DNA from: Streptomyces stelliscabiei
GTDB taxonomy: Bacteria > Actinomycetota > Actinomycetes > Streptomycetales > Streptomycetaceae
Length of the DNA: 64,000 bases
Assembly: GCF_014873495.1 (NCBI RefSeq)
Contig: NZ_JADBGF010000001.1
Coordinates: 4,588,001 to 4,652,000 of the forward strand
Direction: 5' to 3'
Shown: positions 35,085-43,484 of the stretch, one piece after another
Layout of the letters: every line of letters begins with the position of its first letter
How positions within the stretch are numbered: the stretch's first letter is position 1
Program-made: the position numbers and the translations under genes
Notes under the pieces: generated by a model
Told to the model about the DNA's origin: nothing
Databases searched by the model: none
What the model saw: the letters and a program-made list of their open reading frames with translations, nothing else

Positions 35085-35123
35085 AGGGCCAGCTCAGGAG
35101 GGTTTCCTCCCAGGCTGGCCCTT
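35085..35123 (+). terminator. Terminator after tRNA-Arg
   Basis: AAGGGCCAGC pairs with GCTGGCCCTT, with an inner GGAGG/CCTCC pairing. It ends tRNA transcription and was brought in by the integrated element. Confidence 0.75.
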
Positions 35124-35183
35124 CGTGGTGTTCGAGGCCGTGCCACACGCGTGCCACTACGGCTTTGTGGACGGCCGGATCCT

Positions 35184-36318
35184 CTAGTCCGAGACGGCCT
35201 CTCCCCCACCCTCACGGATCATCGCCCCGAGCCGATCAGCGATGGCCCGGTCACGGTCGCTGGTCATGTGCTGGTAGATCAGCGCGGCACGCGAGCTGCT
35301 GTGGCCCATGCGGGTCATCAACTCACGGGTACTGGCCCCAGCGGTCGAGGCCAGCGTGTTGCCGGTGTGCCGAAGATCGTGGAAGTGCAGTTCGGACGTG
35401 ACACCTGCCGCCTTCCGGGCCTTGACCCAGTCGTCGCGGAAGTTGCTCCGTCGCAACTGCCCGCGCTGCGGCCCGACGAAGACGTGACCGTCACGGCCAG
35501 GAGCAGCGACCTGCTCCAGGTGACGCGTGACGTCGTCGAGCAGCTCGGCCGGGAAGGAGACGGTACGCACCCCGGCCGCAGACTTCGGGCCCTTGTCGAA
35601 GAGCCGCCCGCTCTGCAACTCGGCCTGAGCCCGGCGAACAGTGACAGTCAGCCCCTCCTCGTCGAGGTCCCGACGCCGCAGGGCCGCCAGCTCCCCGAAC
35701 CGCAGCGTGGTGAAGGCCGCCAGGAGCACGAGCAGCCGGTAGCGCGGCGCGATGGAGTCGGCGATGGCGAAGACCTCGGGCACCGTGAGGACCGGCCGCT
35801 CGGGCACGTCGTAGCGATCTGCCCCCTTGACGCGGCATGGGTTGCGCCGGATCAGCTCGTCATCCACAGCCGTGTTCATCAGGGCCCGCAGGAGTTGGTA
35901 CGCCTTGACGACCGTCGGCTCACCGATGCCGGCCGCGAGGAGCCTGCCGCGCCAGCTGCGCACCCGAGTCGTCGTCACGTCGGCCACCGATCCGGCCCCG
36001 AAGGTGGGCAGGATGTGCAGCCGCATCACCGACTCGTTCCGCTCTCGGGGTGCGGTCGGCGAGCTTCCGGTCCCGCAGCCACGCGGTCGCGTACTCCTCG
36101 AAGTTCACCGCCCCGGCGTCCGGGTCCGACCACTGCCCACGCGTGATGTCGGACTCGACGTGCGTGAGAGCGGCTTGAGCATCGGTCTTGGTCGGGTAGG
36201 TCTTCTCAGCCGGACGCAACTGGCCCGTCTCCGGGTCGCGGTAGCGGACCTGCCAGCGGCCGGACGGAAGCTGCCGGACCGACCCGAAGTTTCTACGCCT
36301 CCCCTTTTTGTTTGCCAT
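35184..36318 (-). pseudogene. int: Tyrosine recombinase (site-specific integrase), single-base frameshift
   Basis: An N-terminal part (ATG 36318, NFGSVRQLPSGRWQVRYRDP: AP2-like arm-binding domain) runs out of frame near 36050. The rest continues in another frame to 35184. Removing one base from the GGGG at 36047-36050 restores a continuous 377-residue protein. Catalytic residues are intact: Arg in FTTLRFGEL, His/Arg in HFHDLRHTGN, His in MGHSSSR and Tyr in LIYQHM. The 3' end faces attL, as in pSAM2-type elements. It is inactive unless the extra base is a sequencing error. Confidence 0.85.
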
Positions 36319-36530
36319 CAGGCGACCCTTCGCAGGGAGTCGCGCCGGTGCCCGATCGGTTGCACCGTGTTGGCGTCGATGAAGGCGTTCATCGCGCTCT
36401 CTGGGATGCGGACGTGTCGGCCGACCTTGACGAACTCGATGCGTCGCTCGGCGATCAGTCGGCGCGGGAAGCGTTCCGTGGTGCCGAGGAGTTCGGCCAC
36501 CTGCGCCACGGTGAGGTAGCGGTCAGCCAC
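36318..36530 (-). CDS. xis: Excisionase-like helix-turn-helix protein
   Basis: A 70-residue protein with the MerR/Xis-type winged helix (YLTVAQVAELLGTTERFPRRLI and RIEFVKVGRHVRIPESA). GTG 36530 lies nine bases after an AAGGAG site. Its stop shares a base with the integrase start codon and its start overlaps the repSA stop by eight bases, the usual repSA-xis-int order of actinomycete integrative elements. It would direct excision by the integrase. Confidence 0.85.
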   Translation of the reverse strand: MADRYLTVAQVAELLGTTERFPRRLIAERRIEFVKVGRHVRIPESAMNAFIDANTVQPIGHRRDSLRRVA

Positions 36531-37827
36531 GAGTGGGTTCTCCTTCTGTTCCGGGGGCGGGTTCGAGGGACGCGGCAAGCCAGGTCTCGCCCGCGCTGAG
36601 GCCCGTTCCGGCGAACACCCAGTGGGCGAGGACGAGGGTGGTTTCGCCGTCCTGGGGTGCGGGTGGATCGGCTTGTGCTCGTCGCCAGTCGGCGCGGGCG
36701 TCGCGGAGGGCTCCGAGGGTGGTGGAGTAGCGGCGGGACTTTGTGGAGAAGTGGCCGCGGAAGCCGAGCATGTGCGCCCAGGCGCGTAGGCGGAGGTCTG
36801 CCAGTTCGGGGCGTGCGCCGAGGGTCCAGGCGGTGCGGATCATGCGGCGGGCGTGGTCGGTGATCCGGGCCCCGGCCAGCTCGGCGAGGAAGCGGATCGG
36901 CCGGTCAAGGGTGCCGGTCGCGGTCTCGGCGCCCTTGGTTGCGTACTTGGCGATGTACGCCGCTACGGCCCGCTCGGTCAGCTCCTGGCCGCCGTCGAAG
37001 TCGGCGGAACGGATCGGGCGGACGTCGAGCTGACGGCCGAATGTGAAGGTGTGGGCCCGGCCGTCGACGGTCGGGCCACCGACGCGAGCGGCGGTGGCGG
37101 CGGCGTGGATGGCGTCGCTCAGCAGCTCGGCCGTGGCCCAGGCCGGGGGCGAGGTGTCGCCGCCTTCGGGGCCGTCGAGGCGGATGACCGCGTGGAAGTG
37201 GACGGCCCCGCGCTTTTGGTATTCGGCGACCTTGGCGAAGGAGATGCGGGCGTGGTCGCGGAAAGCGCGTTGGGTGAGGCCGGCCAGCTTGGCGACCTCG
37301 CGGCGGAGGTAGATGGAGAAGCGGCGCCACAGGGCTCCGGCGTGGGCGTTCCAGAGCACGGCTGCTTCGTAGTCGTACGTGTCCGGGTCGAGGGGCGTGC
37401 CGAGGGCCGGGTCTGTGTCGTCGTGCCGGACGCCGCAGCGGCAGGGCTGCCCGCTGGAGGGGCGGTTGTGGACCGGGCCGAAGCTCGGCGCGGTGAAGGT
37501 GGCGAAGACGCGCGGGTGTGTGCCGACCTGTTCGGGGGTGCCCTTGCCGCCGCGCAGTCCGGCGGTGATCAGGTGGTAGGTGTCGCGGCGGTAGACCTCC
37601 GCGCAGGCCGCGCAGCGGGTGGCACGGCGGTTGTTGCAGCGGACGAGGAGGTTTCCGGCGGGGAGGGTGGTCGAGTCGAGGTGGTGCAGGACGCGCCCGA
37701 CCTCACCGGTCGTGGTGTCGACGGCGTACTCGGTGCGGTGGCCGTCGAGGCGTACGGGGTGGGTGCAGCCGCCCAGGCCGGAGAGTTGGCGGGCCAGTTC
37801 GGGCAGGGTGCCGAGTGAGGCGAGCAT
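36523..37827 (-). CDS. repSA: Replication initiator, RepSA (pSAM2) family
   Basis: At least 434 residues. The HUH-like motif GAVHFHAVIRLDG (His210, His212) and the candidate tyrosine motif YIAKYATKG (291-299) mark a rolling-circle-type initiator. A Cys/Arg-rich segment (RCNNRRATRCAACAEVYRRDTYH) lies near 63-85. ATG 37827 is the first standard start. However, coding-like sequence (TRQTPPPLAELS) extends upstream to an ATC at 37869 that has AAAGGA six bases before it, so initiation at ATC is possible. It would replicate the excised element. Confidence 0.87.
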   Translation of the reverse strand: MLASLGTLPELARQLSGLGGCTHPVRLDGHRTEYAVDTTTGEVGRVLHHLDSTTLPAGNLLVRCNNRRATRCAACAEVYRRDTYHLITAGLRGGKGTPEQVGTHPRVFATFTAPSFGPVHNRPSSGQPCRCGVRHDDTDPALGTPLDPDTYDYEAAVLWNAHAGALWRRFSIYLRREVAKLAGLTQRAFRDHARISFAKVAEYQKRGAVHFHAVIRLDGPEGGDTSPPAWATAELLSDAIHAAATAARVGGPTVDGRAHTFTFGRQLDVRPIRSADFDGGQELTERAVAAYIAKYATKGAETATGTLDRPIRFLAELAGARITDHARRMIRTAWTLGARPELADLRLRAWAHMLGFRGHFSTKSRRYSTTLGALRDARADWRRAQADPPAPQDGETTLVLAHWVFAGTGLSAGETWLAASLEPAPGTEGEPTRG

Positions 37828-37958
37828 GGAGAGTTCCGCCAGCGGGGGCGGAGTCTGCCGGGTGATGATGGGTGTTCCTTTCGGCTGTTTCGGCGGTTGG
37901 GAGGGACGGCCCCGGGGCGGCGGGATGCTTGGCGGCTTGTTGCCGCCCCGGTGGCCGG

Positions 37959-38210
37959 TCAGTGCTTGTGCGCGTTGTTGACGAGGGAGCGCAGGACGAC
38001 GGCGGCGATGGCCACGGAGATTGCCGAGACGGCGACCGCCGCCAGGAGCGCGGTGAGGACGACGCCGACGACGACCACGGCGGCGACCGCGCCCACGAAC
38101 GGGGCGAGCGGGCGGCCGGCGGAGTGAGCCGGAACCGGGGCGTGGTTCTGCGGGATGTGCGTGGTGATGCTCGGGACGTGCGGAGTGTCGGGCAGCTTGG
38201 GACGGAACAC
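37959..38210 (-). CDS. Small membrane spread-type protein (Spd-like)
   Basis: The 83-residue protein has a Pro-rich N-terminus (MFRPKLPDTPHVPSITTHIP) and a long hydrophobic segment (VGAVAAVVVVGVVLTALLAAVAV). GTG 38210 follows AAGGAG by seven bases. Proteins of this form lie between tra and repSA in pSAM2-like elements and are taken as spread proteins that help plasmid movement along mycelium. Confidence 0.72.
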   Translation of the reverse strand: MFRPKLPDTPHVPSITTHIPQNHAPVPAHSAGRPLAPFVGAVAAVVVVGVVLTALLAAVAVSAISVAIAAVVLRSLVNNAHKH

Positions 38211-38246
38211 GGCAGGTCTCCTTTGTGGTTGTGTGCGGTCGTTGGT

Positions 38247-38445
38247 TCAGTCGCGGTTGCCGTTGACGACGTCGACCCCGGAGCGGGTGCCGGACTCGAT
38301 GACCGGGGCGAGGATGGTGTGCGAGAGCCAGAAGCCGAACAGTGCGATCACGGCGGCAACCCACAGGCGGATGCCGAGGAACTTGATCGCGGCCCAGGCG
38401 ATGACGCCCAGGACGAAGACGAGCGGCAGCGAGCTACGAAGGCCG
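38247..38445 (-). pseudogene. Remnant of a second Spd-like membrane protein
   Basis: The frame ending at 38247 encodes LRSSLPLVFVLGVIAWAAIKFLGIRL and a second helix, then ends VIESGTRSGVDVVNGNRD, typical of small Spd proteins. Its start is missing: upstream sequence at about 38446 belongs to tra in another frame. The gene lost its 5' end to the deletion that also removed most of tra. Confidence 0.6.
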
Positions 38446-38956
38446 TCGCGTCCTCGCGCAGCGCCACCGGCACCCGAAGCGGTCCGGCGCCGGTACGGCG
38501 GGGCATCCGCACCTTCCTCAGGACGTCGAAGCCGACGAGCCGCAGTTCCACGACCCCGGGCTTGACGTCCCGCACGTACACGGCGTGAACGCCCCAGGCG
38601 TGCCGCAGACGCTCGGCCGAGGCCGCCACATCCGCAGGTTCCTGCCCCGGGGCCAGCCGCAGCCGGAGCCGCAGGCCGGTCGAGGTGGGCCGGATCATGC
38701 CCCGCCGAGGCGGCACCGGCCGGACCTCCCTCCGAGTGGTCGCCTTGACGGCCAGCGCCCTCCACCGGGACGGCGGGACCGTCAGGCCGCACGCATCCAT
38801 GGTCGAGGAGTACGAGGCCAGCAGCCGGGCCACCGAGACCGGCAGCCCGACCGTAGACCAGTACGCCGCAGGGCGGGCGTGCCGGGCGTAGAACGCGCCA
38901 CCGCCAATCACAGCAAGCGGCGCACCCCACTCGGCCAGCGTCACCAAGTCGGTCAC
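38348..38956 (-). pseudogene. Truncated FtsK/SpoIIIE-type DNA translocase (Tra) remnant
   Basis: GTG 38956 begins VTDLVTLAEWGAPLAVIGGGAF. The next 165 residues (RLLASYSSTMDACGL, RRGMIRPTSTGLRLRLRLAPGQ, VELRLVGFDVLRKVRMPR) match the N-terminal part of the conjugative translocases of actinomycete integrative elements. At about VALREDATAFV the frame runs into the neighbouring spd gene and stops. The whole ATPase domain with Walker motifs is gone, so the element cannot conjugate by itself. Confidence 0.75.
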
Positions 38957-38961
38957 GGCGA

Positions 38962-39246
38962 TCAGCCCGCCTGCGCCATCGGGAAGGCACCCGGAGCCAC
39001 GGCAGTGGCCCGGTAGGCGATGCCGTGCCGCTGCTGGCCGTTGAACACGCTCTCCCACGGCCGGGCGACGAGCCCTGGCAGCGCGACGGGAGCACCGACC
39101 GTCAGCCCGTCGGTCACCCCGCTCTCGGGGATGGTGACCTGGATCAGGGACGACTCGCCTTCGTCGATGAAGACGACGCCGACCGTCATCAGTGCCTCAC
39201 CGCTCACGGCGTCCTTGGCGATCTCACCGGTCTGCCGGTCGCGCAC
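38962..39246 (-). CDS. Conserved small protein of actinomycete integrative elements, probably 5'-truncated
   Basis: The 94-residue frame (DRQTGEIAKDAVSGEALMTVGVVFIDEGESSLIQVTIPE split here, then LVARPWESVFNGQQRHGIAYRATAV) resembles the small cytoplasmic protein that sits directly upstream of tra in these elements. Coding-like sequence (RLGEAPAPK) continues past the GTG at 39246 to about 39275, where it ends abruptly beside a gene on the other strand. The original start was therefore probably lost. Function unknown. Confidence 0.6.
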   Translation of the reverse strand: MRDRQTGEIAKDAVSGEALMTVGVVFIDEGESSLIQVTIPESGVTDGLTVGAPVALPGLVARPWESVFNGQQRHGIAYRATAVAPGAFPMAQAG

Positions 39247-39290
39247 CTTCGGCGCCGGCGCTTCCCCGAGGCGTACGCGGCACGTGCGAA

Positions 39291-39716
39291 ATGCGGGACG
39301 CCGGACTCCCCGTCCCTCTCACCGACGAAGGTCCGACCGTCCACGAGGTCGACCTAGACGAGGCACTGAGCGGCAACCAGTTGGCCCGCGCCATCACGAC
39401 AACCGCCACCCTGAACGAGGCAGAAGCACACAGCCGCGAAATCTGTGGCTACTCAGAGATCGACTACGAGCGCAACAAGGCCGCACGGCTCAAGGACAAG
39501 CCACCGGTACAGCTCGACCCCCAGGCCGTGCTGACTCAACTCGACCAGTTCGAAGCCGAAGCCCGGAACCGCGGAGTCACCCACACGACGTTCCGCCGAA
39601 TCACTGAGGCCCTAGGCCTGCCGGGCAGCCAGCGGCAAGGACTCAAGGATCTACTCCTGGCTAATAAACCCGGGCAACACACTCCACCTCTATGGAGCAT
39701 TTCAGGAAACCCGTAG
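39291..39716 (+). CDS. Hypothetical protein, possibly 5'-truncated
   Basis: A frame of 141 residues from ATG 39291 (MRDAGLPVPLTDEGPTVHEV). A helical C-terminal half follows (LTQLDQFEAEARNRGVTHTTFRRITEALGLP). No ribosome-binding site precedes the ATG. The frame is open for another 33 codons upstream through sequence that belongs to a different gene, so it is probably the 3' part of a longer gene cut at a recombination junction. No family recognised. Confidence 0.45.
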   Translation: MRDAGLPVPLTDEGPTVHEVDLDEALSGNQLARAITTTATLNEAEAHSREICGYSEIDYERNKAARLKDKPPVQLDPQAVLTQLDQFEAEARNRGVTHTTFRRITEALGLPGSQRQGLKDLLLANKPGQHTPPLWSISGNP

Positions 39717-39937
39717 AAGCATGCAGAATACTCTTGTATTATTATTATATCGTGCGACCAATAATCCTTGCGAGCTACTTTTACCCCGTTTCCTAATCGG
39801 AATGGCTAATCAACCGCAACCATGATGAACCGGGGACGTTGAAGCCTTCGGACACGCCGAATGCAAGATTTAGGGTGATCAATCTCCCCTTGGCCCGCTT
39901 CATGCGGAGCGGGCCAAGGCTATTTCCGCGAAGGGGG

Positions 39938-40345
39938 TTACTTCTTGTATCGCATCTTGCGAATCTTTGGCATTCGCCTAGAGATTTCCTCCAGGACGCT
40001 ACTAAGGAAGAATACCCCCTCCATCCCCAACGCTGTCAGCAATGCGTGCAGCCCAGGGACGCCGGTCAATAGCTCTAGGGCGAACAGGCCAGACGCTGCC
40101 ATGACCTTCGCGACGGCCAATACTACGTCCCCTGACGAGGAACACCCCGTCACCAACTCCACAATCAGCGTGGGGGAGCCTGATACGGGAATCCCACCCT
40201 TGCTTTCCTCGGACCCTAGAAGGATGCGCTCAAGTTCCTGTTCAAGGACAGCGCGCACCACATCTCGCAGTTGGTCTGAGTTGGAACTTTCCAAGCCAGA
40301 CACCTCAATGCGCAAGGCAGGGTGGGAGATTTCCTCAGTGCTCAC
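39938..40345 (-). CDS. Hypothetical protein with hydrophobic C-terminal half
   Basis: 135 residues from GTG 40345, seven bases after AGGAG. A short beta-like start (LRIEVSG) is followed by a helix (SDQLRDVVRAVLEQELERILLG), a strand (PTLIVELVTG) and two hydrophobic helices (VVLAVAKVMAASGLFALELL; LHALLTALGMEGVFFL), ending in a basic tail. GC content is lower than in the core. The overall layout recalls small adaptor components of conflict systems, but there is no identifiable family. Confidence 0.55.
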   Translation of the reverse strand: MSTEEISHPALRIEVSGLESSNSDQLRDVVRAVLEQELERILLGSEESKGGIPVSGSPTLIVELVTGCSSSGDVVLAVAKVMAASGLFALELLTGVPGLHALLTALGMEGVFFLSSVLEEISRRMPKIRKMRYKK

Positions 40346-40453
40346 CTGAGCACTCCTAACTCAGGCAGGACTGTGGTCGCTCAAAGTTTGGCGACTCGGG
40401 ATGACCACGAGTTCCTAGCCTGTTAGAGGGTCGACTGCTGACCCCCGCTATAG

Positions 40454-40499
40454 ACGGGGAGCCCAGAGTAAGTCCTCCGTCAGGCACTGGGCTCCCCGT
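40454..40499. terminator. Hairpin with 13-bp perfect stem
   Basis: ACGGGGAGCCCAG and CTGGGCTCCCCGT enclose 20 bases. It lies in the 817-base gap upstream of the gene at 39938-40345 and probably isolates that gene from DNA to its right. Confidence 0.6.
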
Positions 40500-40542
40500 T
40501 CGCGGCTCTTACAGCTCCCGCCTGCAAAAAGCACCCAGTCGA

Positions 40543-40566
40543 GTGAATTTAGATACATAAATTCAC
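40543..40566. promoter_or_regulatory. AT-rich inverted repeat
   Basis: GTGAATTTA, six bases, TAAATTCAC: perfect nine-base arms in an AT-rich pocket. Size and composition fit an operator; no adjacent start codon identifies the target. Confidence 0.45.
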
Positions 40567-40980
40567 CTCACCTGATGATAATCGGATTACCCGTGGTCAC
40601 CTGCTCGGTCGTTTGCGCGGAATATTCTCGTTGGGCCAAGTATGTAGAAATACATGCGGCGCACCTCTGCCACGGGGCCGGGGCATCGCTCATGCATCGG
40701 CCGACCTCGGCACTGTTGCTTGATCGGGCATGGACACAGCCCAACGTCGCCCAACGTCGCCGCGTCTAGTCCCAGGTGATGCCCGACGCGCCCAACGTCG
40801 CCGACTGAGTTACAACATTCTTTACGGGTTCAAGAGCCCGCGCACGGCGCGCTACGTGCATGCGGGCAGAAGCGAGGAAGTCACCTGCAGGTCAAAGACA
40901 TGCCTCCGGCGGGGGCGCTCAGGCTCCGAGATGGCGGGGGCGCCGTTCGCGAGTGCCGGCCGTTTGTGGTGTGCGCGGGG

Positions 40981-41132
40981 AGCTCCCATCCCGTCTGCCG
41001 TCGACCCAGGCAGAGCCGAGCAGACGCGGCCCCTGGCGTCCAGGTCGTTCGTACAGTGGCGCGCTCCACCTGGACGCCAGGAACCACGCCCGCTCCACGG
41101 TGTGTGGGTCGACGGCAGACGGGATGAGAGCT
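40981..41132. repeat. Long imperfect inverted repeat (65-bp arms, 22-bp loop)
   Basis: Arms 40981-41045 and 41068-41132 match at 53 of 65 positions. The outer 28 bases have one mismatch and the inner 13 bases none. As RNA or single-stranded DNA it would fold into one long hairpin. Frames across it are mirror images of each other and do not look like genes. It ends 30 bases before the stop of the gene at 41163. Identity unknown: MITE-like element, replication structure or RNA. Confidence 0.7.
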
Positions 41133-41162
41133 GAGGTGAGTGGTGGGCTGAGGTGCCGCCCG

Positions 41163-41741
41163 TTACAGCCAAGGTGGAGTCCATCCTGCATCGCGGCATA
41201 GATCAGCAAAAGGCTTATCTATTTGTGAGAATAGTGGATGAGTGTGGACGTCAGTAATCCGAGCCCCCAGTATCTGCTTCCGGGTGCTGCTCGTGTCGGG
41301 GTATCCCATATCGCGGCGGGCTGATAGCACGAAGTCGGCGTATAGCCTCATGTAAACGATCGGAGGCGGAGGGTTGAAGCTCGCCTGCATGAAGTTATGG
41401 AAGGACTCCACGGCTTCATCGGACCCGAAAATTGCCACCCATGTCGCGAACTCCGAAATGTGACTCCTGAGTGTATCCTCATCCACCGCGCGGCGGTCTA
41501 GCATGTCCTTGAGCGTGTTAATCATGGGCTTATAGGTGTCGTACTTCTTTTCGGATATCCTTGCCTCTAGCTCTCGAAGTCTCTGAGCTTCCAATTCGGA
41601 TCTTTTTGCAATTTTTGCTGATCTTGCAGCGATTACGGCTGCAACAATGGCGGCGATTGCGGGGATTGCTGCCACAGTTAGGGAGATTTTCCAGCTGGCG
41701 TTGGCACCTTCGGCTGCCGCAATCCAATGTGTTGGTGCCAT
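41163..41741 (-). CDS. Membrane-anchored hypothetical protein (last gene of island trio)
   Basis: 192 residues. One membrane helix at about 18-43 (ISLTVAAIPAIAAIVAAVIAA) is followed by a charged helix (RSAKIAKRSELEAQRLRELEARISEKK) and a soluble domain with FATWVAIFGSDEAVESFHNFMQ. The arrangement of short extracellular N-terminus, single helix and coiled-coil-like cytosolic part is common in bacterial conflict proteins of unknown role. It lies 32 bases downstream of the AlbA-domain gene, so the two are co-transcribed. GC is lower than in the core. Confidence 0.65.
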   Translation of the reverse strand: MAPTHWIAAAEGANASWKISLTVAAIPAIAAIVAAVIAARSAKIAKRSELEAQRLRELEARISEKKYDTYKPMINTLKDMLDRRAVDEDTLRSHISEFATWVAIFGSDEAVESFHNFMQASFNPPPPIVYMRLYADFVLSARRDMGYPDTSSTRKQILGARITDVHTHPLFSQIDKPFADLCRDAGWTPPWL

Positions 41742-41773
41742 TTGCCCTCGATTTCACTACATTCAATTTCGAA

Positions 41774-42376
41774 TCAAACCAGCAGCAATGTGAGTGCCGC
41801 CCCCAACAGCAACCCGACCACTCCGGCGACCACTACTGCTGCGAAAGGTGGTTTCGACTTATGGTCGTCATTGAGCTCCTCAATGATTCCCGCCTGGCTG
41901 ACGATGACGTCGACTAGCTGGGCCACTTCATCCGTTTGTGCACGGTCTTGTGTTGAACCGTCATTAACGCGACTCACGATTTGATCAACGGTTGCAGGCA
42001 AGACTCGATCATCAGTTCTCACCCAAGCTTGGCCGCGAACCATAGTAAATCCGCTAACTGGTGCTGGAATTTCTACTGCGCCGATAGCCTTTCCCTCGAT
42101 CTGCGGCGCATTGATGGAAACGTCAACTGCTGGGTGAATCATGGAGAGGGCTTGATCCACCCGCTGGTGCAGGCGACTTTCATCGATCCCGATAAGGCGA
42201 TCAGGCCATGGCTTGTCGTCGCGGATGCCAAAGAGGACGACTCCACCCGCAGTGTTGGCGAATGCTGCGATAATTCGGGCCAAGTCTCGCGGGTGAGGGA
42301 GGGCGTGCAAAACTTCGAGAGTCTCGCTCTCGGGCTGAGAGGCGAGACGGTAAATGTCTCCGTAAGCCAATGGCAC
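41774..42376 (-). CDS. AlbA_2/Schlafen-domain protein with C-terminal membrane helix
   Basis: A 200-residue protein. Residues 10-130 carry the AlbA_2 (Schlafen-like) pattern: an acidic ETLEVLHALPHPRDLARIIAAFANTAGGVV core split at its Asn/Gly turn, then FGIRDD and IPAPVSGFTMVRGQAWVRTDDRV near 100-125. A soluble linker follows, then one C-terminal hydrophobic helix (FAAVVVAGVVGLLLGAALTLLL). AlbA_2 domains bind nucleic acids or act with ATPase/RNase-like domains. Tethering one to the membrane in a three-gene unit in a mobile island suggests a defence or abortive-infection role, which is inference. Confidence 0.72.
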   Translation of the reverse strand: MPLAYGDIYRLASQPESETLEVLHALPHPRDLARIIAAFANTAGGVVLFGIRDDKPWPDRLIGIDESRLHQRVDQALSMIHPAVDVSINAPQIEGKAIGAVEIPAPVSGFTMVRGQAWVRTDDRVLPATVDQIVSRVNDGSTQDRAQTDEVAQLVDVIVSQAGIIEELNDDHKSKPPFAAVVVAGVVGLLLGAALTLLLV

Positions 42377-42403
42377 GTTATTCTCCCTTTAAGGTCCCAT
42401 TCA

Positions 42404-42856
42404 TCAGCTTTGATCCTGCCAGAGCTTTAGAGCTCGCTTAGCTCGTGTTTCAAGTTCCCTGGCGCGAGTCGCTTGGTTGGCGACCGTACTGATCTGCGTG
42501 TTCTGAGCCATCGTGCCGCTTGTCAGAGTTGAGCTGGACGCTTCGTAGCTCGACCTGACACTGACGAGGCTCGATCTCAGATTCACGCTGCCCACCATCG
42601 GCTCTAGCTGGCGAAGCCCATCGACGGCCTGTCGCCCTCCGGAGTTCTGCCACCAAGCTTGGTCGCGATATGTCTGGGATGCGTCACCAGCGATCCTGAT
42701 CAGCACCAGGAGGTGGGCTCCAACTTCGACGGGAGGAGCATCCCGCATGTGCTTCTCAAGCCGACGCTGCTGAATCGCGACGTAGACGGCGGTCGGCCCG
42801 CTGAGAGCTCCGATTGCTCCGCCGATGCCGCCCAACCATGCCGCCAGATCTGCCAC
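42404..42856 (-). CDS. Membrane-anchored hypothetical protein (first gene of island trio)
   Basis: 150 residues from GTG 42856 with a GGGGAGAAG-type site upstream. A short hydrophobic N-terminal helix (LAAWLGGIGGAIGALSGPTAVYVAI) is followed by a soluble helical domain with RIAGDASQTYRDQAWWQNSGG and a Ser/Thr-rich helix near the C-terminus. It precedes the AlbA-domain gene by 27 bases and is probably the first gene of the trio. No family recognised. Confidence 0.62.
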   Translation of the reverse strand: MADLAAWLGGIGGAIGALSGPTAVYVAIQQRRLEKHMRDAPPVEVGAHLLVLIRIAGDASQTYRDQAWWQNSGGRQAVDGLRQLEPMVGSVNLRSSLVSVRSSYEASSSTLTSGTMAQNTQISTVANQATRARELETRAKRALKLWQDQS

Positions 42857-43146
42857 AGAGCTTCTCCCCCCGCTGCGCCCCTGGTGCGCCCGACTGAGCG
42901 GGGGGCCACGGGGTCACACTGACACCAACTGTCAATCCCTACACTCAGGACGCCTGATCACTCAAGGCCCGACCGCGCCTCCGAGCTCCTGGGCCGTCCC
43001 TGGGCCGTCCGAAGCCGACCAACGCCGACAGACGCCACCCACGGGTGACCACCCCCACCCCGCTCTGGCCTGGGCTCCCCGAGTTGATCTGCGACACTGG
43101 GAGGGTTATGCCGAAGCCCGGAGAACTGGCAGTGACACCCCGAGAG

Positions 43147-43172
43147 ACTTCGCTGCTGTACAGCAGCGAAGT
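43147..43172. other. Perfect 26-bp palindrome
   Basis: Each half is ACTTCGCTGCTGT followed by its complement. GCTGTACAGC at its centre recurs as a 16-base palindrome at 46085-46100, and a related GTACAGCAGTGAAGTACAGC lies at 43758-43777. It lies in a 628-base stretch (42857-43484) that otherwise shows no convincing gene. It may be a hairpin terminator or a binding site. Confidence 0.6.
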
Positions 43173-43484
43173 ACAGCAACTACGGCGACCGCAGCCCGTC
43201 GTCACCGACCGCAGGCACCCGGGCGACCAGCCCAGCAGACCTCAGTGACCGCCCCGCCCGTAGTTCGCATCGAGGGGGCCGGCGGAACGCAGAGTGGACG
43301 CGGCAACGCTTGTCAAGGTCGCACGGAGCGACTGACACCAACAGGCGCGAACAGCAGTGGCCGGCGTCGGACCCCAGCGGACGCAGGACCGAGACGGAGC
43401 GCCGGTTGGCCGCCGGTGCCGACTCCCACTGATCGACCTGATAAGGAAGCGGACCAAGTGCAAAGCGTCCGTGTGCATACCACA

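Noticed and set aside
34942..35187. ORF across the tRNA-Arg gene
   Set aside because: The AQGIEHRSPKAGVAGSNPAG pattern is the usual translation artefact of tRNA genes.
40852..41209. Three or four overlapping ORFs of about 90-115 codons
   Set aside because: They run through the inverted repeat at 40981-41132 and mirror each other; no start signals or homology are evident.
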